Positions 28,219-38,459 of a stretch of 64,000 bases of DNA are shown here, piece by piece. Source of the stretch: Mycobacterium sp. GTDB taxonomy: Bacteria > Actinomycetota > Actinomycetes > Mycobacteriales > Mycobacteriaceae. The stretch spans positions 62,001 to 126,000 of the forward strand of contig JAGQTV010000046.1 of assembly GCA_020438845.1 (NCBI GenBank), given 5' to 3'. Every line of letters starts with the position of its first letter. Positions within the stretch are counted from its first letter, which is position 1. Position numbers and translations under genes: made by a program. The notes under the pieces are model-generated. The model worked only from the letters and a program-made list of their open reading frames with translations. It was not told where the DNA came from and did not search any database.

Positions 28219-29060
28219 CGCATCAAGTAGGTGCGGGCGAACTCCAGGGACTCGGTGAGCAGCACATCCCGCTCTGCTTTGGTGCGAGCCCCGGAAGTGG
28301 TGACCTCCAGCACGACATGGCCGGTGAAGTCGCTCCCGGCGAGCATCTGGCACACCTCCACGGTCGGCTGGGTGCCGCGGCCGGGGACAAGATGTTCATC
28401 GGTGGATGCACCGTTGCCGTCGCACAGATGTAGATGGACCAGGCCAGATCCCATCCGTCCGGCCATCTCGACTGCGTCGGTTCCGGCCGTCGCGGTGTGC
28501 GAGAGGTCCAAGGTGTAGTGGGCGTGGTTGCCGTCCAAGGGGTCATAGGACGGGGCGAAGGCCGAGACCGCCGCGCCCGGGCGGCCACCGCGGCGGCGCA
28601 TCCGCTCGATCGACGGCTGGCCGGATCCGAAGAACCGGTCGGCGCGAAACGGAAACATGTTCTCCACGGCGACCATGACGTCGCTGTGCTCCTCGAGCCA
28701 TGCCACCTGTTCGCTGAAACCCTCGGCGTAGCGGCGCTGCCATCGAAACGGCGGGTGGACGACCACAGTCTGGGCTCCGAGCCGTTCGGCCGCCTGCACG
28801 CTGCGATCCAGCTTATTCACCGGGTCCGAACCCCAGACCCGCTGCGAGATCAACAGGCACGGTGCGTGAACCGAGAGCACGGGAACGTTGTATCGCCGCG
28901 AGAGCTGGGAGAGGGCACCGATGTCCTGGCTGACCGATTCCGCCCACACCATCACCTCGACGCCGTCGTATCCCAACTCAGCGGCGTACTCGAACGCCGC
29001 CTCGGTTCTCAGGGGGTAGACCGACGCCGTCGACAGGCCGACCTTGATGGCAGGGCGCAC
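28215..29060 (-). CDS. Sugar phosphate isomerase/epimerase family protein (Rv0498-like)
   Basis: This 281-aa AP-endonuclease-2/xylose-isomerase-like TIM barrel has VGLSTASVYPLRTEAAFEYA at the start and EVMVWAESVS. Metal ligands are seen in the VVVHPPF, VAVENMFPF, YTLDLSHTATAG and HLHLCDGNG strands. These proteins are metal-dependent isomerases or epimerases in the cytosol; the sugar is unknown. It lies between the repeat-rich membrane protein gene and the thioesterase gene. Confidence 0.85.
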   Translation of the reverse strand: MRPAIKVGLSTASVYPLRTEAAFEYAAELGYDGVEVMVWAESVSQDIGALSQLSRRYNVPVLSVHAPCLLISQRVWGSDPVNKLDRSVQAAERLGAQTVVVHPPFRWQRRYAEGFSEQVAWLEEHSDVMVAVENMFPFRADRFFGSGQPSIERMRRRGGRPGAAVSAFAPSYDPLDGNHAHYTLDLSHTATAGTDAVEMAGRMGSGLVHLHLCDGNGASTDEHLVPGRGTQPTVEVCQMLAGSDFTGHVVLEVTTSGARTKAERDVLLTESLEFARTYLMR

Positions 29061-29070
29061 AGGGACTGGT

Positions 29071-30756
29071 TCAGGTCGATTGCAGCAATGCCAGCGGGCC
29101 GAGTGTTACGAGCGCACCGACTGCGACTGCTATCAGGGTGCTGGCGATGTCCTCGGTCTTGCGGACCACACGCACCGCGACCACGAGGCCCAGGATCACC
29201 AGAACGGACAAGACGAGTGCCACGATGTTGTTCCAACGCCACAGCTGGTCGAATGCGACGAACAGGCCCCCGCCGAACACCACCGCCAGCATGGACTGCA
29301 GCACGGCAACCACGGCATGCCGAACCGACGTCCACCGGCTTTCCCGTGGTTTCGGAGCCCCATCTTGGCCCTTGGCCTTGCCACCTTTGGCCTTGCCGAC
29401 GGTTTGGGCCGGGATTGCATCGGTGACTTCGCCGCTGGGACCGGCTAGGCGGCGCGCCAGATCGTCGGCGACGGTCTCGCCGCTGAACAGGGTTCCACCT
29501 GAGGACTGCAGGTAGGCCCGCAGTTCTTCGACACCATCGCGCTGATCGGAGACCAGCTCGGGCAGGCTGATCGCCCCGTCGACCGGGTCGTAGTTCATCT
29601 GTTCAGCACCGGAGGAGCGAGCAAGCTCGGGCCGCCGGGGTTCAGTGCCCGAACGCCGCTGCGGTCGCGGGTCGTGGCTGCGTTGCAGGCCGCGGACGCG
29701 GCGAGGCAGCGGGTTTCTGGACTTCGGCGGCTTTGACCGCCGGCGCTGCGGCGGATTCTCGACCGCGGGCTCCTCCGGGACGTCGAGAGTCTCGCTCAGC
29801 TCCGGCTGCTCGACATCCGCATCGCCTTCAGGGGCGCCGACCTCGACGCCCTCGGCCAGGCTCGCCAGCGCGGCCTCCTCAGCGAGAGCCTCCTCAACGA
29901 GAATCTCTTCGGCGAGATCCTCCTCAAGGGAAATCTCCTCGGCAAGGGCTTCTTCGGCGGCGGGCTCCTGCGTGATCTCGTCGACGAAATCCTCTTCGGC
30001 CAGCTCCTCTACCGGCGCCCCTTCGACAACCGTTTCCTCGACGACAGCCTCCGCGGCCAACTCCCCATCAGGCGCCTCTTCGACAGCCGTCTCCTCGACA
30101 GCCGTCTCCGCGACGACAGCCTCCTCGGCGTGCACCTCTTCGACAGCGCCGTCCTCGACGAGAACTTCGTCGCCAAGCTCTTCGACAGCCGCCTCTTCGG
30201 CAATCCCTTCGACAGCCGCCTCCTCGACGGCCGCCTCCTCGACAGCGGCCTGATCGACAGCGGCCTCCTCGACAGCGGCCTCCTGGTGGAAACCTTCTTC
30301 GAACAGGGCTTCTTCGTCTTCAACTGACGCCTCTTCGACCAGAACCTCCACTGCAGGCGCTTCGTCGACGAGAACGTCCTCGCCAGCCTCCCCGGCCGCG
30401 TCCTCCTCGACAGTCACCTCCTCAACAGCGTCCTCGGAGGGCTCAGAGGCAGAAAGGTCCTCGGAGGCAGCCTCGACCGCCGACTCGGAGTCCGCTTCCT
30501 CGGCGGTCACGACCTCTGCGTCGGCCTGGCCCTCCGGCTGAACCTCGGGCTCAGCTTCGTTGGCCTCGGCCTTCGGCCCCGGGGGGGTCTCCGCAGGACG
30601 GATGATGGGGATCTCGCCGGTCAGCTCCGCTACCGAGATTCCGCCGCTCCGCCGCCGACGGCGATGCCCGGTGACCGGCGGTGAGCCGATGGTTCCGTTG
30701 CGGGCCAGCAGTTCCGCCACCGAAATGGGCCGCGTGCTGTCGTCTGACGTGCTCAC
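29071..30756 (-). CDS. Membrane protein with long Glu/Val/Ala repeat region (Rv0497-like)
   Basis: The product is 561 aa. The N-terminal 55 residues contain two copies of an ISVAEL motif and a basic stretch HRRRRRSGG. Residues about 60-330 are an acidic low-complexity region built on EE-A-VEE units. A basic region (about 340-385) follows, and two transmembrane helices lie near residues 485-510 and 515-550. The homologue Rv0497 is about 310 aa as recalled, so the acidic region is much longer here. It is next to the exopolyphosphatase gene. Function unknown. Confidence 0.8.
   Translation of the reverse strand: MSTSDDSTRPISVAELLARNGTIGSPPVTGHRRRRRSGGISVAELTGEIPIIRPAETPPGPKAEANEAEPEVQPEGQADAEVVTAEEADSESAVEAASEDLSASEPSEDAVEEVTVEEDAAGEAGEDVLVDEAPAVEVLVEEASVEDEEALFEEGFHQEAAVEEAAVDQAAVEEAAVEEAAVEGIAEEAAVEELGDEVLVEDGAVEEVHAEEAVVAETAVEETAVEEAPDGELAAEAVVEETVVEGAPVEELAEEDFVDEITQEPAAEEALAEEISLEEDLAEEILVEEALAEEAALASLAEGVEVGAPEGDADVEQPELSETLDVPEEPAVENPPQRRRSKPPKSRNPLPRRVRGLQRSHDPRPQRRSGTEPRRPELARSSGAEQMNYDPVDGAISLPELVSDQRDGVEELRAYLQSSGGTLFSGETVADDLARRLAGPSGEVTDAIPAQTVGKAKGGKAKGQDGAPKPRESRWTSVRHAVVAVLQSMLAVVFGGGLFVAFDQLWRWNNIVALVLSVLVILGLVVAVRVVRKTEDIASTLIAVAVGALVTLGPLALLQST
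29860..30330. repeat. Degenerate codon-level repeats coding for Glu/Val/Ala units
   Basis: On the plus strand the motif CCTCCTCGACAGCGG and close variants recur in steps of 12-15 bases, densest from about 30040 to 30300. The repeats stay in frame and code for VEEAA/AVEE units in the membrane protein. They look like slippage-prone microsatellite expansion. Confidence 0.8.
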
Positions 30757-30759
30757 TGC

Positions 30760-31737
30760 TCAGTCACCTCCCGGTCCCACGGTATGCAGTAGCTCAGTGC
30801 CTTCGGCCACACTGTCGAGTCGCCGCAGGATCAGCCCCTCGCGCAGTGCCCACGGGCAGATATCCAACGATTCCAACGACAGTGCTCGCATGCTTGCCTC
30901 GGCCACCAGAGCCCCCGCCACGATTTGCGGCGCTCGCTCGGCGCTCACCCCTTCCAGCTCAGCCCTGTCCGATGTGGCCATCCTAGAGATGAAGGCTATG
31001 AGCTGGCGCAGGCCGTTCGCTGTGAGGGTCCGCTTCACCCGCGGACCTGCCGCTGATGGCGCCGCCCCGGTCAACCGCGCCAACGACCGGAAGGTCTTTG
31101 ACGTACCCACTGCGAGGTCGGGAAGACCGGCGTCCAGCACGCGGTCGCCAGCCTCGGATAGTTCGGCGTCCAGCCAGTCGCGCAGCATCGCGATCCGGCG
31201 CCGGCTCGGCGGGTCGTCCGGCAGCCAGTCGCGGGTCAACCGACCGGCTCCCAACGGAAGCGACAATGCGACGTCAGGCTCTTCATCGATTCCCGTAGAC
31301 ATCTCCAGGGACCCTCCGCCGATGTCGAGAGCGATGATCCGGCCAGCGCTCCAGCCGAACCAGCGTCGCACCGCCAGGAAGGTCAGCCGCGACTCGTCGA
31401 CACCGGAGAGCACCTGGAGGTCGACCCCCGTTTCGTCCCGAACCTTTTCCAGCACGTCCTCGCAGTTCTTGGCGTCCCGCACGGCCGACGTTGCGAAGGC
31501 CATCAGGTCTTCGCAACCGGAACTCTTGGCGATCTTCGCGAACTCGTCGATGGTGTCGATCAGCTTCTCGGCACCCTTTCGCGTGAGCTTGCCGGCGCCA
31601 TCCAACGCCTCGGCCAGACGCAGGGGCGCCTTCGTCGAACTCATCGGCGTCGGGTGCCCCCCGCGGTGCGCATCAACGACCAGCAGGTGAACAGTGTTAC
31701 TGCCGACATCAAGCACGCCCAATCGCACGTCAACCAA
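30760..31737 (-). CDS. ppx1: Exopolyphosphatase / Ppx-GppA family phosphatase
   Basis: This 325-aa actin-fold phosphatase hydrolyses polyphosphate or pppGpp. Motifs are [17 protein letters not shown] (phosphate-1), [11 protein letters not shown] (connect-1) and [12 protein letters not shown] (phosphate-2). It is the short two-domain form, like Rv0496 (Ppx1 in M. tuberculosis). Its start lies 25 bp from that of the Cys-rich protein gene on the other strand. Only three bases separate it from the membrane protein gene, so they are probably co-transcribed. Confidence 0.93.
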   Translation of the reverse strand: MVDVRLGVLDVGSNTVHLLVVDAHRGGHPTPMSSTKAPLRLAEALDGAGKLTRKGAEKLIDTIDEFAKIAKSSGCEDLMAFATSAVRDAKNCEDVLEKVRDETGVDLQVLSGVDESRLTFLAVRRWFGWSAGRIIALDIGGGSLEMSTGIDEEPDVALSLPLGAGRLTRDWLPDDPPSRRRIAMLRDWLDAELSEAGDRVLDAGLPDLAVGTSKTFRSLARLTGAAPSAAGPRVKRTLTANGLRQLIAFISRMATSDRAELEGVSAERAPQIVAGALVAEASMRALSLESLDICPWALREGLILRRLDSVAEGTELLHTVGPGGD

Positions 31738-31762
31738 CCTAGTGCGTCTACCTTTGTTTTCC

Positions 31763-32593
31763 GTGACAACCAGACAGGCAAGTGCAACTGGGCGGGGACG
31801 TTGTGGCGAAGTTGGTCTGGATTTCCCACGCGAATGGGTCGAATTTTACGATCCGGACAACGCAGAACACCTGATCGCGGCGGACCTGACCTGGCTGCTC
31901 TCCAACTGGACGTGCGTCTTTGGCACACCCGCCTGCCGCGGCACCGTCGAGGGCCGCCCCGACGACGGCTGCTGTTCACACGGAGCGTTTCTCTCCGATG
32001 ACGACGACCGTGCCCAACTCGACGACGCCGCCAAGACACTGACCGATGCCGATTGGCAGTTCCGCAGCAAGGGCCTTGGCCCCAAGGGCTACCTCGAAAT
32101 GGACACCTACGAGGACAAGCCAAACCTGCGCACCCGAAAGTACAAGGGAGCCTGCATCTTCCTGAACCGGCCGGGCTTCTCCGGTGGCATTGGTTGCGCC
32201 TTGCACAGCAAAGCGCTGAAACTCGGCCTCGAGCCGTGGACCATGAAGCCCGAAGTCTGCTGGCAGCTTCCGATCCGGCGAAGCCAGGAGTGGGTGACCC
32301 GGCCCGACGGTAGCGAGATTCTGAAGACGACCGTCACCGAATACGATCGACGCGGCTGGGGCGAAGGCGGCGCGGACCTCTATTGGTACTGCACCGGCGA
32401 TCCCGCCGCCCATGTCGGCACCAAGCCGGTGTGGAAGTCCTATGCCTCCGAACTCACTGAACTGCTCGGCAAGAGCGTCTATGCCGAACTGGCGTCGATC
32501 TGTAAGCGGCGCAGCGGATTCCCGCTCATCGCGGTGCACCCCGCGACCGCTGCCGCAGCATCGACCGATGAGATTTCGACTCAGGCACCCTGA
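31763..32593 (+). CDS. Conserved Cys-rich protein (Rv0495c-like)
   Basis: This 276-aa cytosolic protein is highly conserved in mycobacteria. Cysteine pairs are visible in [34 protein letters not shown] and EVCWQLP, as in DUF3109-type proteins that bind metal or Fe-S. The GTG at 31763 is favoured because strong similarity begins right after it ([16 protein letters not shown]); an in-frame start exists 23 codons upstream. Function unknown. Rv0494, a GntR regulator beside it in M. tuberculosis, is missing here. Confidence 0.85.
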   Translation: MTTRQASATGRGRCGEVGLDFPREWVEFYDPDNAEHLIAADLTWLLSNWTCVFGTPACRGTVEGRPDDGCCSHGAFLSDDDDRAQLDDAAKTLTDADWQFRSKGLGPKGYLEMDTYEDKPNLRTRKYKGACIFLNRPGFSGGIGCALHSKALKLGLEPWTMKPEVCWQLPIRRSQEWVTRPDGSEILKTTVTEYDRRGWGEGGADLYWYCTGDPAAHVGTKPVWKSYASELTELLGKSVYAELASICKRRSGFPLIAVHPATAAAASTDEISTQAP

Positions 32594-32608
32594 GCACGCC
32601 CGGGCGGC

Positions 32609-33361
32609 TCAGGCCCGAATGCAGTCAAGAACGATGAACACCGGCCGTGCCAGCAGTTCATCCCAGAATCCCGGGGGATGGTTGGGCCGTTCGTCCGGTG
32701 GTATCAGAAGGCCGTAGACCGTGACGCTGCTGAACCCGGCCGACCGCAGTTCGTCCCGGAGGGCGTCGAGGGGCAGATAATAGTTTTCGATGTCGAGGAC
32801 GGCGTCCGGCAGCAACACGGAAAAGTTGATCGGCGCGCCCTCGTAGACGGAGTCGGCGAGGCGAGCGTCGAATCCGTACTTCCGGTAGTCCGGTGTGGGA
32901 TCGAAATGATAGATCTCGGGATTGACCGTTATGGTGACGAACCGGCCCCCGGGTCGGACACGACTGGCCAACCCGGCGCACATCGCCGCCAGGTCGGCGC
33001 GGTCACGTGCGTATACCAGCAGGAATGCGGCCACGGCGAGGTCGAAGTCCTGTGGCGGGTCGGCCGGGTTCCGGGCATCGCCGACGAAATAGTCGATACC
33101 CAGCGGGTCGGCGGCTTCCTGCTCCCGAGCCAGCTGAATCATCGCCTCGGAAATGTCCATCCCGACCGCCCTGGCCGCGCCCGACCGACGCAGCATCCTG
33201 GTGAAGTGGCCTTCTCCGCAGGCGATGTCGAGAACGGCCTGACCGGAGACGTCGCCCACCCGCTGCATCAGCGAGAAGGTGTCGACACGGTAGATCGGCA
33301 GCGTGTTCTTGGCTTGCCGGTACAGATCAGCGGTGTCACCCGCGTTGTAATCGGTGGCCAT
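32609..33361 (-). CDS. Class I SAM-dependent methyltransferase
   Basis: This 250-aa protein has SAM motif I VLDIACGEGHFTRML near residue 45, motif II GMDISEAMI, and a post-I acidic GDARNPAD. A long C-terminal part (about 155-250) probably sets the substrate. The acceptor is unknown. It converges with the Cys-rich protein gene, with 15 bases between stops. Confidence 0.85.
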   Translation of the reverse strand: MATDYNAGDTADLYRQAKNTLPIYRVDTFSLMQRVGDVSGQAVLDIACGEGHFTRMLRRSGAARAVGMDISEAMIQLAREQEAADPLGIDYFVGDARNPADPPQDFDLAVAAFLLVYARDRADLAAMCAGLASRVRPGGRFVTITVNPEIYHFDPTPDYRKYGFDARLADSVYEGAPINFSVLLPDAVLDIENYYLPLDALRDELRSAGFSSVTVYGLLIPPDERPNHPPGFWDELLARPVFIVLDCIRA

Positions 33362-33492
33362 CGCGTTTGGGATCCTTTGTCTGGTTGCGTCGCGGGTTCT
33401 CGAACTCGACGCTAGACAGTAAAGCGGGCTGAGGCCACCCGTTTGACCACGTCAACTGTTTCAGGTGGTAAGGGATCGGTGAAGATAGGTCG

Positions 33493-33981
33493 ATGAAGAG
33501 TGCGTGGGCCCTGCTCCTCATCGGTGCAGCGGTACTGATGCCCGGCTGCGGGCCCAACGGGAATGCCGCCGCCCTCCCCGCAGATGCGACCGTGAGCTAC
33601 ACGTTCCGGGACTCCTCAATGCCCCCGCCCTACCACCGCAGTTTCGTGATCACCTTTGATAGCACCCAGGCCCGCATCGTCGTCGACAGCTACGGGACGG
33701 TGCTGGCCGACCGGACCGCGCCAATGCCCCCAGAAACCTGGCGGCAGGTGTCGGACACCTTCGCGAACCTGGCAGACGTGAAGGTCATCGAACCGGAGCA
33801 GGGCTGCACCGGCGGAACGGGATTCGCGCTGTCAGTAGCCCGCGCCGGGTCGGTCACCTTCGATCTGGCCGGCACAGTCTGCAGCGGAGCCAACTCCGAC
33901 GCCCAAGAGCGCCTCAGGGAATGGATCAGACCGGTTCGCTCGCTGTTTCCGCCGATGGAGCAGCTCGCACCAGAGGGATGA
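33493..33981 (+). CDS. Putative lipoprotein
   Basis: The 162-aa product has a signal peptide with lipobox LMPGC at residues 15-19, so it is probably lipid-anchored on the outer face of the membrane. The mature part has a SYTFRDSSMPPPYHRSF strand region. Cys residues in EQGCTGG and GTVCSG may form a disulfide. No family was recognised. It has its own promoter region after the methyltransferase gene. Confidence 0.8.
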   Translation: MKSAWALLLIGAAVLMPGCGPNGNAAALPADATVSYTFRDSSMPPPYHRSFVITFDSTQARIVVDSYGTVLADRTAPMPPETWRQVSDTFANLADVKVIEPEQGCTGGTGFALSVARAGSVTFDLAGTVCSGANSDAQERLREWIRPVRSLFPPMEQLAPEG

Positions 33982-34159
33982 CCTCGTTACGATTCGCCGC
34001 ATCCTCGTCATCCCCCACCCCGCCACAAATTGGAATAAGCGTCCACGATTCGGCGTGAGACAGCATTGAGCACAGGCCCGACCCCTGGTCACATTCGCCG
34101 ACGTGATCGATGCGGAAGTGGTCGCGGCGGAGAAGCTCGCCGGCTGGGTCCGTCGGCCG

Positions 34160-34822
34160 TCAGCGGCCCATCAGCAGGCCAATGTGGGTGTAGTAGTTCA
34201 CCGCGCTGTAGAGCACCAGAGCGACGCCGCCAACCACCAGGCACGTGCCGGCCAGCCGCGCCAATCCCCCGCCGAGGTTGCGGACTGCCCAGGGGGCCAG
34301 CAAAGTGCCGATCGCCGCTAACCCGTACAGCAGGCCGATCAGTGAGTTCTCCAACCAGGGGACGTTGGCCAACTGACCGGCAACCGGTTCAGCCCGCGGC
34401 GCCACTCCGACGGCGGTGAACCGGAAGATCGCGATGGTGATGGACAGCAGTACCAGCCCCAGCACGAACAACAGCCACGACACCGGCCCGGCAACCCTCA
34501 GCAGAGCCCTCCACCCGTCGTCGTCGAGCTCCCGGAAGTCCCCGGCATGACGCCACAGATACATGGCAGCAGCCAGCAGCAACAAGCCGAGGAAGCATGT
34601 GGGCTCCCCGAACATGATGTTCACCTGCGGTTTGGCGTTGAGGGGCCACGTGACCGCGATCAGACCGCCGAAGACGGCCAGGATCGCGCCGAGCACCCCG
34701 AAACAGATCGACCAGCCCTCGGCGGCAACCGACTCGCCACGCGCCATCATGCGCGCCAACATCGGAACCAGCACCATGGCCGCGCCGGCCGCGACCCCGA
34801 CCAGGGTGTTGTAGAGAATCAA
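34160..34822 (-). CDS. DUF981-type integral membrane protein
   Basis: This 220-aa protein has six to seven hydrophobic helices. The start is a TTG with a good GGGAGGAC ribosome-binding site; longer starts upstream are less likely. The segments YNTLVGVAAGAAM, NIMFGEPTCFLGLLLLAAAMY and VPWLENSLIGLLYGLAAIGT fit the DUF981 family, whose function is unknown. It sits alone between the lipoprotein gene and the regX3 region. Confidence 0.75.
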   Translation of the reverse strand: MILYNTLVGVAAGAAMVLVPMLARMMARGESVAAEGWSICFGVLGAILAVFGGLIAVTWPLNAKPQVNIMFGEPTCFLGLLLLAAAMYLWRHAGDFRELDDDGWRALLRVAGPVSWLLFVLGLVLLSITIAIFRFTAVGVAPRAEPVAGQLANVPWLENSLIGLLYGLAAIGTLLAPWAVRNLGGGLARLAGTCLVVGGVALVLYSAVNYYTHIGLLMGR

Positions 34823-34881
34823 GGGTCGTCCTCCCCGGCCCACCGGCGGATCACCGCAACCTAACACGGGTCCGACCCAGA

Positions 34882-35088
34882 TCAGGACTGTCGGTTGTGG
34901 CGGTCTCCGTACCATCTGAAACTGTTGACATACTTGCCCATGTCCATGGCGACTTCGAGGTTGGCTGCCGACGGATGACCCGTGCCGTAGTCCGGGCTGA
35001 ACTCGTGGTACGGGCCGGCCGCCGTCGCGATCAACGCGTAGTCGTGCTTGACCGCGGGAGGATGCCTGGCAGAGTGTCTGGCGAACAT
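34882..35088 (-). CDS. Small ORF of unknown origin, possible gene remnant
   Basis: The frame codes for 68 residues. From about codon 13 onward, third positions are mostly G or C and the composition looks protein-like (DYALIATAAGPYHEFSP, AMDMGKYVNSFRWYG). No ribosome-binding site or family was recognised. In M. tuberculosis this region holds Rv0492c-Rv0494, all missing here, so this may be a remnant of lost or different genes. Confidence 0.4.
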   Translation of the reverse strand: MFARHSARHPPAVKHDYALIATAAGPYHEFSPDYGTGHPSAANLEVAMDMGKYVNSFRWYGDRHNRQS

Positions 35089-35158
35089 TCAAGCTCGGCA
35101 GGCCGTGACACCGGAGGCGGGTCCGAGCCGGGACCGACCGTCAATCCCGACCGCGCTG

Positions 35159-35845
35159 TTAGGCCTCCAGCTTGTAGCCCAGTCCGCGCACCGTCACCAG
35201 ATGTACCGGATTGGCCGGATCGGCCTCGATCTTGGAACGCAACCGCTTGACGTGGACGTCCAACGTCTTGGTGTCGCCCACATAGTTAGCACCCCAGACC
35301 CGATCGATCAGCTGAACGCGGGTGAGTACTCGGCCCTTGTTGCGCATCAGATATTCCAATAATTCGAATTCCTTGAGCGGCAGTTGAATTCGGGCTCCGT
35401 TCACACTGACGACGTGCCGTTCGACGTCCATCCGCACCGGCCCCGCCTCCAGCACAGGGTCGAGCAACCCGCCCTCGTCGGCATCGACGCCACGACGCAA
35501 TACAGCCCTGATCCGGGCTATCAATTCGCGTGCCGAATAAGGCTTGGTCACGTAGTCGTCGGCTCCGAGTTCGAGGCCGAGAACCTTGTCGATCTCACTG
35601 TCCCGGGCAGTGACCATGATCACCGGAACACTGGAGCGGGCCCGCAACTGCTTGCACACTTCAGTACCGCTCATTCCAGGCAGCATCAGGTCGAGCAACA
35701 CGATGTCGGCGCCGGACCGATCGAACTCCGCCAGCGCCGCCGGGCCGTCGGTGACGACGGTGGCCGCGAAACCCTCTTTGCTCAGCAGGAAGGCCAGCGG
35801 GTCGGCCAACGATTCTTCGTCCTCAACGATCAATACACGGATCAC
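35159..35845 (-). CDS. regX3: Two-component response regulator RegX3
   Basis: This 228-aa OmpR-family response regulator controls phosphate-starvation genes. The receiver domain has the acidic pocket E9/D9-type residues (VEDE), the phosphorylated D52 in VLLDLMLPG and K in [11 protein letters not shown]. The C-terminal winged helix ends with [11 protein letters not shown]. It overlaps senX3 by four bases (GTGA). Confidence 0.96.
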   Translation of the reverse strand: MIRVLIVEDEESLADPLAFLLSKEGFAATVVTDGPAALAEFDRSGADIVLLDLMLPGMSGTEVCKQLRARSSVPVIMVTARDSEIDKVLGLELGADDYVTKPYSARELIARIRAVLRRGVDADEGGLLDPVLEAGPVRMDVERHVVSVNGARIQLPLKEFELLEYLMRNKGRVLTRVQLIDRVWGANYVGDTKTLDVHVKRLRSKIEADPANPVHLVTVRGLGYKLEA

Positions 35846-37101
35846 TGCGTCTCCTCTTGACTTCTCTGCTCGCCGGCCGCTTTTTTAGCCGGGCCGTTCG
35901 GCTCACCGTCGTCGTTGTCGGTTGGCTCCGGATGGGATGCCGGAATGGACAGGGTGAACGTCGATCCGGTGCCGGGCCGGCTCCACACCCGAATGCTTCC
36001 GTCATGGTTGGCTGCGACGTGTTTGACGATAGCCAGCCCGAGACCTGTTCCGCCGGTAGCGCGGGATCGGGCTTTGTCCACGCGAAAGAACCGCTCGAAT
36101 ACCCGCTGCTGATCGGCGCGCGCGATACCGATCCCGCGATCGGTGACGGCGATCTCGATCTGGTTTCCTTTCCGGCGCCGACTGATGGACACCGTCGAAC
36201 CGTTGGGTGAGTAGGCGATCGCATTGGAGATCAGGTTAGCCACCGCGGTGACCAGCAGTCCCTGATCCCCGAGTACCTCAAACCCCTGCGGTGCGTCGGT
36301 CGTGATCGTGATTTCGGCGTTGTCGGCCACCACCTTGTAACGGGAAATCGCTTCCTGCACAACAGTGTCAACGTCCACAGCCACAAGATTGGGTAGGCGT
36401 TCGGCCCCCTGTAGCCGGGACAACTCGATCAATTCGCCGACCATGTTGGCCAGCCGTTGGGACTCGGTGTGCAGCATCTGCCCGAAACGCCGAACGGTTT
36501 CAGGGTCGTCGCTGGACTCCAGCAAGGCCTCGGCCAGCACCGCCATCGCCGCGACCGGCGTCTTCAGTTCGTGGCTCACATTGGCGACGAAGTCTCGACG
36601 GCTGGCTTCCATTCGGGCCTGTTCGGACTGGTCGTCGAGGTAGACGACTGCGTATCTGGGCTGTTCAGCTCTCAACAACCGGGAGTGTCCGTGCACCGAG
36701 AGCCCCCAGCGCCCGGCAGGCGCGCCCCGGGGCGCAGCAAGGTCGATCTCCACGTCGTTGCCGGTTGCCAGGGTTCGCTGGGCCGCCGCCCAGACCCGGT
36801 CGTCGAGCACCTGGTCGCGTACCAGGCCCAGTTCCACCGCCCGGTCGTTGAAGACGACCACGTTGCGAAGGCTGTCGACGACAACCATGCCGACCGGGGC
36901 TAGGGCCATAGCCCGCTGCAACAGATGGGCGACGGTGACACCGGGCTCGGCGACGGCGCCCTCGTGACGACAACGGCCGAATCGCGAGCCTCGGCCAAAG
37001 CGCGCAGGAAAACCGAACCGCGGGGACGCCAGCATCGATCCGACGGCCACACCGATGAGACCCGCGATGCCGCCCCCCAGCGCGACCGGACTGACGCTCA
37101 C
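35842..37101 (-). CDS. senX3: Two-component sensor kinase SenX3
   Basis: This 419-aa histidine kinase has two N-terminal hydrophobic segments, of which only one is strong here. A PAS-like region lies near 65-160, a HisKA domain carries phospho-accepting H177 in [16 protein letters not shown], and an ATPase domain has [30 protein letters not shown] and [10 protein letters not shown]. It pairs with RegX3 in the phosphate response. In M. tuberculosis senX3 and regX3 are separated by MIRU repeats, whereas here they overlap. Confidence 0.96.
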   Translation of the reverse strand: MSVSPVALGGGIAGLIGVAVGSMLASPRFGFPARFGRGSRFGRCRHEGAVAEPGVTVAHLLQRAMALAPVGMVVVDSLRNVVVFNDRAVELGLVRDQVLDDRVWAAAQRTLATGNDVEIDLAAPRGAPAGRWGLSVHGHSRLLRAEQPRYAVVYLDDQSEQARMEASRRDFVANVSHELKTPVAAMAVLAEALLESSDDPETVRRFGQMLHTESQRLANMVGELIELSRLQGAERLPNLVAVDVDTVVQEAISRYKVVADNAEITITTDAPQGFEVLGDQGLLVTAVANLISNAIAYSPNGSTVSISRRRKGNQIEIAVTDRGIGIARADQQRVFERFFRVDKARSRATGGTGLGLAIVKHVAANHDGSIRVWSRPGTGSTFTLSIPASHPEPTDNDDGEPNGPAKKAAGEQRSQEETQ

Positions 37102-37162
37102 GAAGAAAGCCTACGCACCGCTCCGGGGGCCGAACCTCCCGGCGCGGAGTTCTCCGGCGCGT

Positions 37163-37903
37163 CTACTTATTGCCCTGGCTCGCCACTGCGGCCGCGCCTG
37201 CAGCGGCGGCCTCCGGGTCCAGGTAGGTTCCGCCGGCCACGAGGGGCTTGAGGTCGTCGTCGAGGTCGTAACGCAACGGAATCCCGGTCGGGATGTTGAG
37301 CGCGACCACCGCCTCGTCGGACATGCCGTCCAGATATTTCACCAGGGCGCGCAGCGAGTTGCCGTGTGCGACGATCAGCACCGTCTTGCCGGCCTTGAGA
37401 TCCTTGGCGATCGCCCCTTCGAAGTACGGCACAAACCGCGCAACCACATCGGCCAGGCATTCGGTGAGTGGCCCACCGTCGATGTCGGCGTAACGCGGAT
37501 CAGCGTCCTGGCTGAACTCGGTTCCCCTCTCGATCGGCGGCGGGGGAGTGTCATAGCTGCGCCGCCACTTCATGAATTGTTCTTCGCCGTATTTGGCCTT
37601 GGTCTCGGCCTTGTCCAGGCCCTGCAAGGCGCCGTAGTGCCGCTCGTTCAGACGCCAGTTGCGGTGCACCGGAATCCAGTGCCGGTCAGCCTTGTCCAAG
37701 GCGATGTTGGCGGTATTGATGGCCCGGCGCAGCAGGGAGGTGTAGAGCACGTCCGGCAGCCGGTCCAGTCCCCCGATCAGTTCGCCGGCCCGGGCCGCCT
37801 CGACCCGCCCTTTATCAGTGAGATCGACGTCCACCCAGCCGGTGAACAGGTTGAGAGCGTTCCATTGGCTTTCTCCGTGGCGGAGCAAGATCAGCGTCGG
37901 CAT
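37163..37903 (-). CDS. gpmA: 2,3-bisphosphoglycerate-dependent phosphoglycerate mutase
   Basis: This 246-aa glycolytic enzyme interconverts 3- and 2-phosphoglycerate. Its catalytic His is in [13 protein letters not shown] (H9), and further motifs are [11 protein letters not shown] and the second His in [14 protein letters not shown]. The length is typical. The ATG at 37903 is used because the fold starts directly after it. It lies just upstream of senX3 in the direction of transcription, as in M. tuberculosis. Confidence 0.96.
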   Translation of the reverse strand: MPTLILLRHGESQWNALNLFTGWVDVDLTDKGRVEAARAGELIGGLDRLPDVLYTSLLRRAINTANIALDKADRHWIPVHRNWRLNERHYGALQGLDKAETKAKYGEEQFMKWRRSYDTPPPPIERGTEFSQDADPRYADIDGGPLTECLADVVARFVPYFEGAIAKDLKAGKTVLIVAHGNSLRALVKYLDGMSDEAVVALNIPTGIPLRYDLDDDLKPLVAGGTYLDPEAAAAGAAAVASQGNK

Positions 37904-37928
37904 GGACGTCAGTCTGTCACGCGCGGCG

Positions 37929-38459
37929 TCACTCGGCGTCCGCATCGTCGATGAGATGCCGGAAGGCTTGCAGGTTCTTCAGCGGCTCGCCCCGGGCCAC
38001 TCGCCACGCCCACTCCTTGCGGATCGAGGAGGCGAACCCCAGTTCCAGCAGCGTATTGAAGTCGCTGTTGACGGCTTCGACCACCTGGCCCAGAACTCGG
38101 TCGATCTCGTCGGGGTTGACGACGTCAAGGGCGAGTCGGCCGATCAGGTAAATGTCGCCCAGATTGTCCAGGGTGTAGGCAACCCCGTAGAGGCGGCGGT
38201 TGCGCTTGAGCAGGAAGCGGTAGACCGCCTCGTGATTCTCGTCGGGCTGGCGACACACGAACGCCTCCACCCGCACCGAATGCTCACCGAAACTGAGCAG
38301 GGTATTGGTGACGAGTTTGCGTTCGCCGGGCAATTCGACGATCAGCCCCGGCAGACCACCGTGCGCGCCGTCATGACGGGTGAAGGTCAAGCCATGGCCG
38401 GTCAGGGTCTCTTCGACGAGGTGCTGAACGTCCTGCGGCGCAGGACCGGAGGCGGTCAT
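37929..38459 (-). CDS. YbjN-domain protein (Rv0487-like)
   Basis: This 176-aa protein carries a YbjN/type III secretion chaperone-like fold: [21 protein letters not shown], then [28 protein letters not shown]. The ATG overlaps the mshA stop in an ATGA, giving translational coupling to mycothiol synthesis. Function unknown; the fold is often a peptide- or protein-binding chaperone. Rv0488, next in M. tuberculosis, is absent here. Confidence 0.85.
   Translation of the reverse strand: MTASGPAPQDVQHLVEETLTGHGLTFTRHDGAHGGLPGLIVELPGERKLVTNTLLSFGEHSVRVEAFVCRQPDENHEAVYRFLLKRNRRLYGVAYTLDNLGDIYLIGRLALDVVNPDEIDRVLGQVVEAVNSDFNTLLELGFASSIRKEWAWRVARGEPLKNLQAFRHLIDDADAE

Noticed and set aside
29860..30330. 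Possible CRISPR or regulatory repeat array
   Set aside because: All repeats are codon-phased and code for Glu/Val/Ala units.
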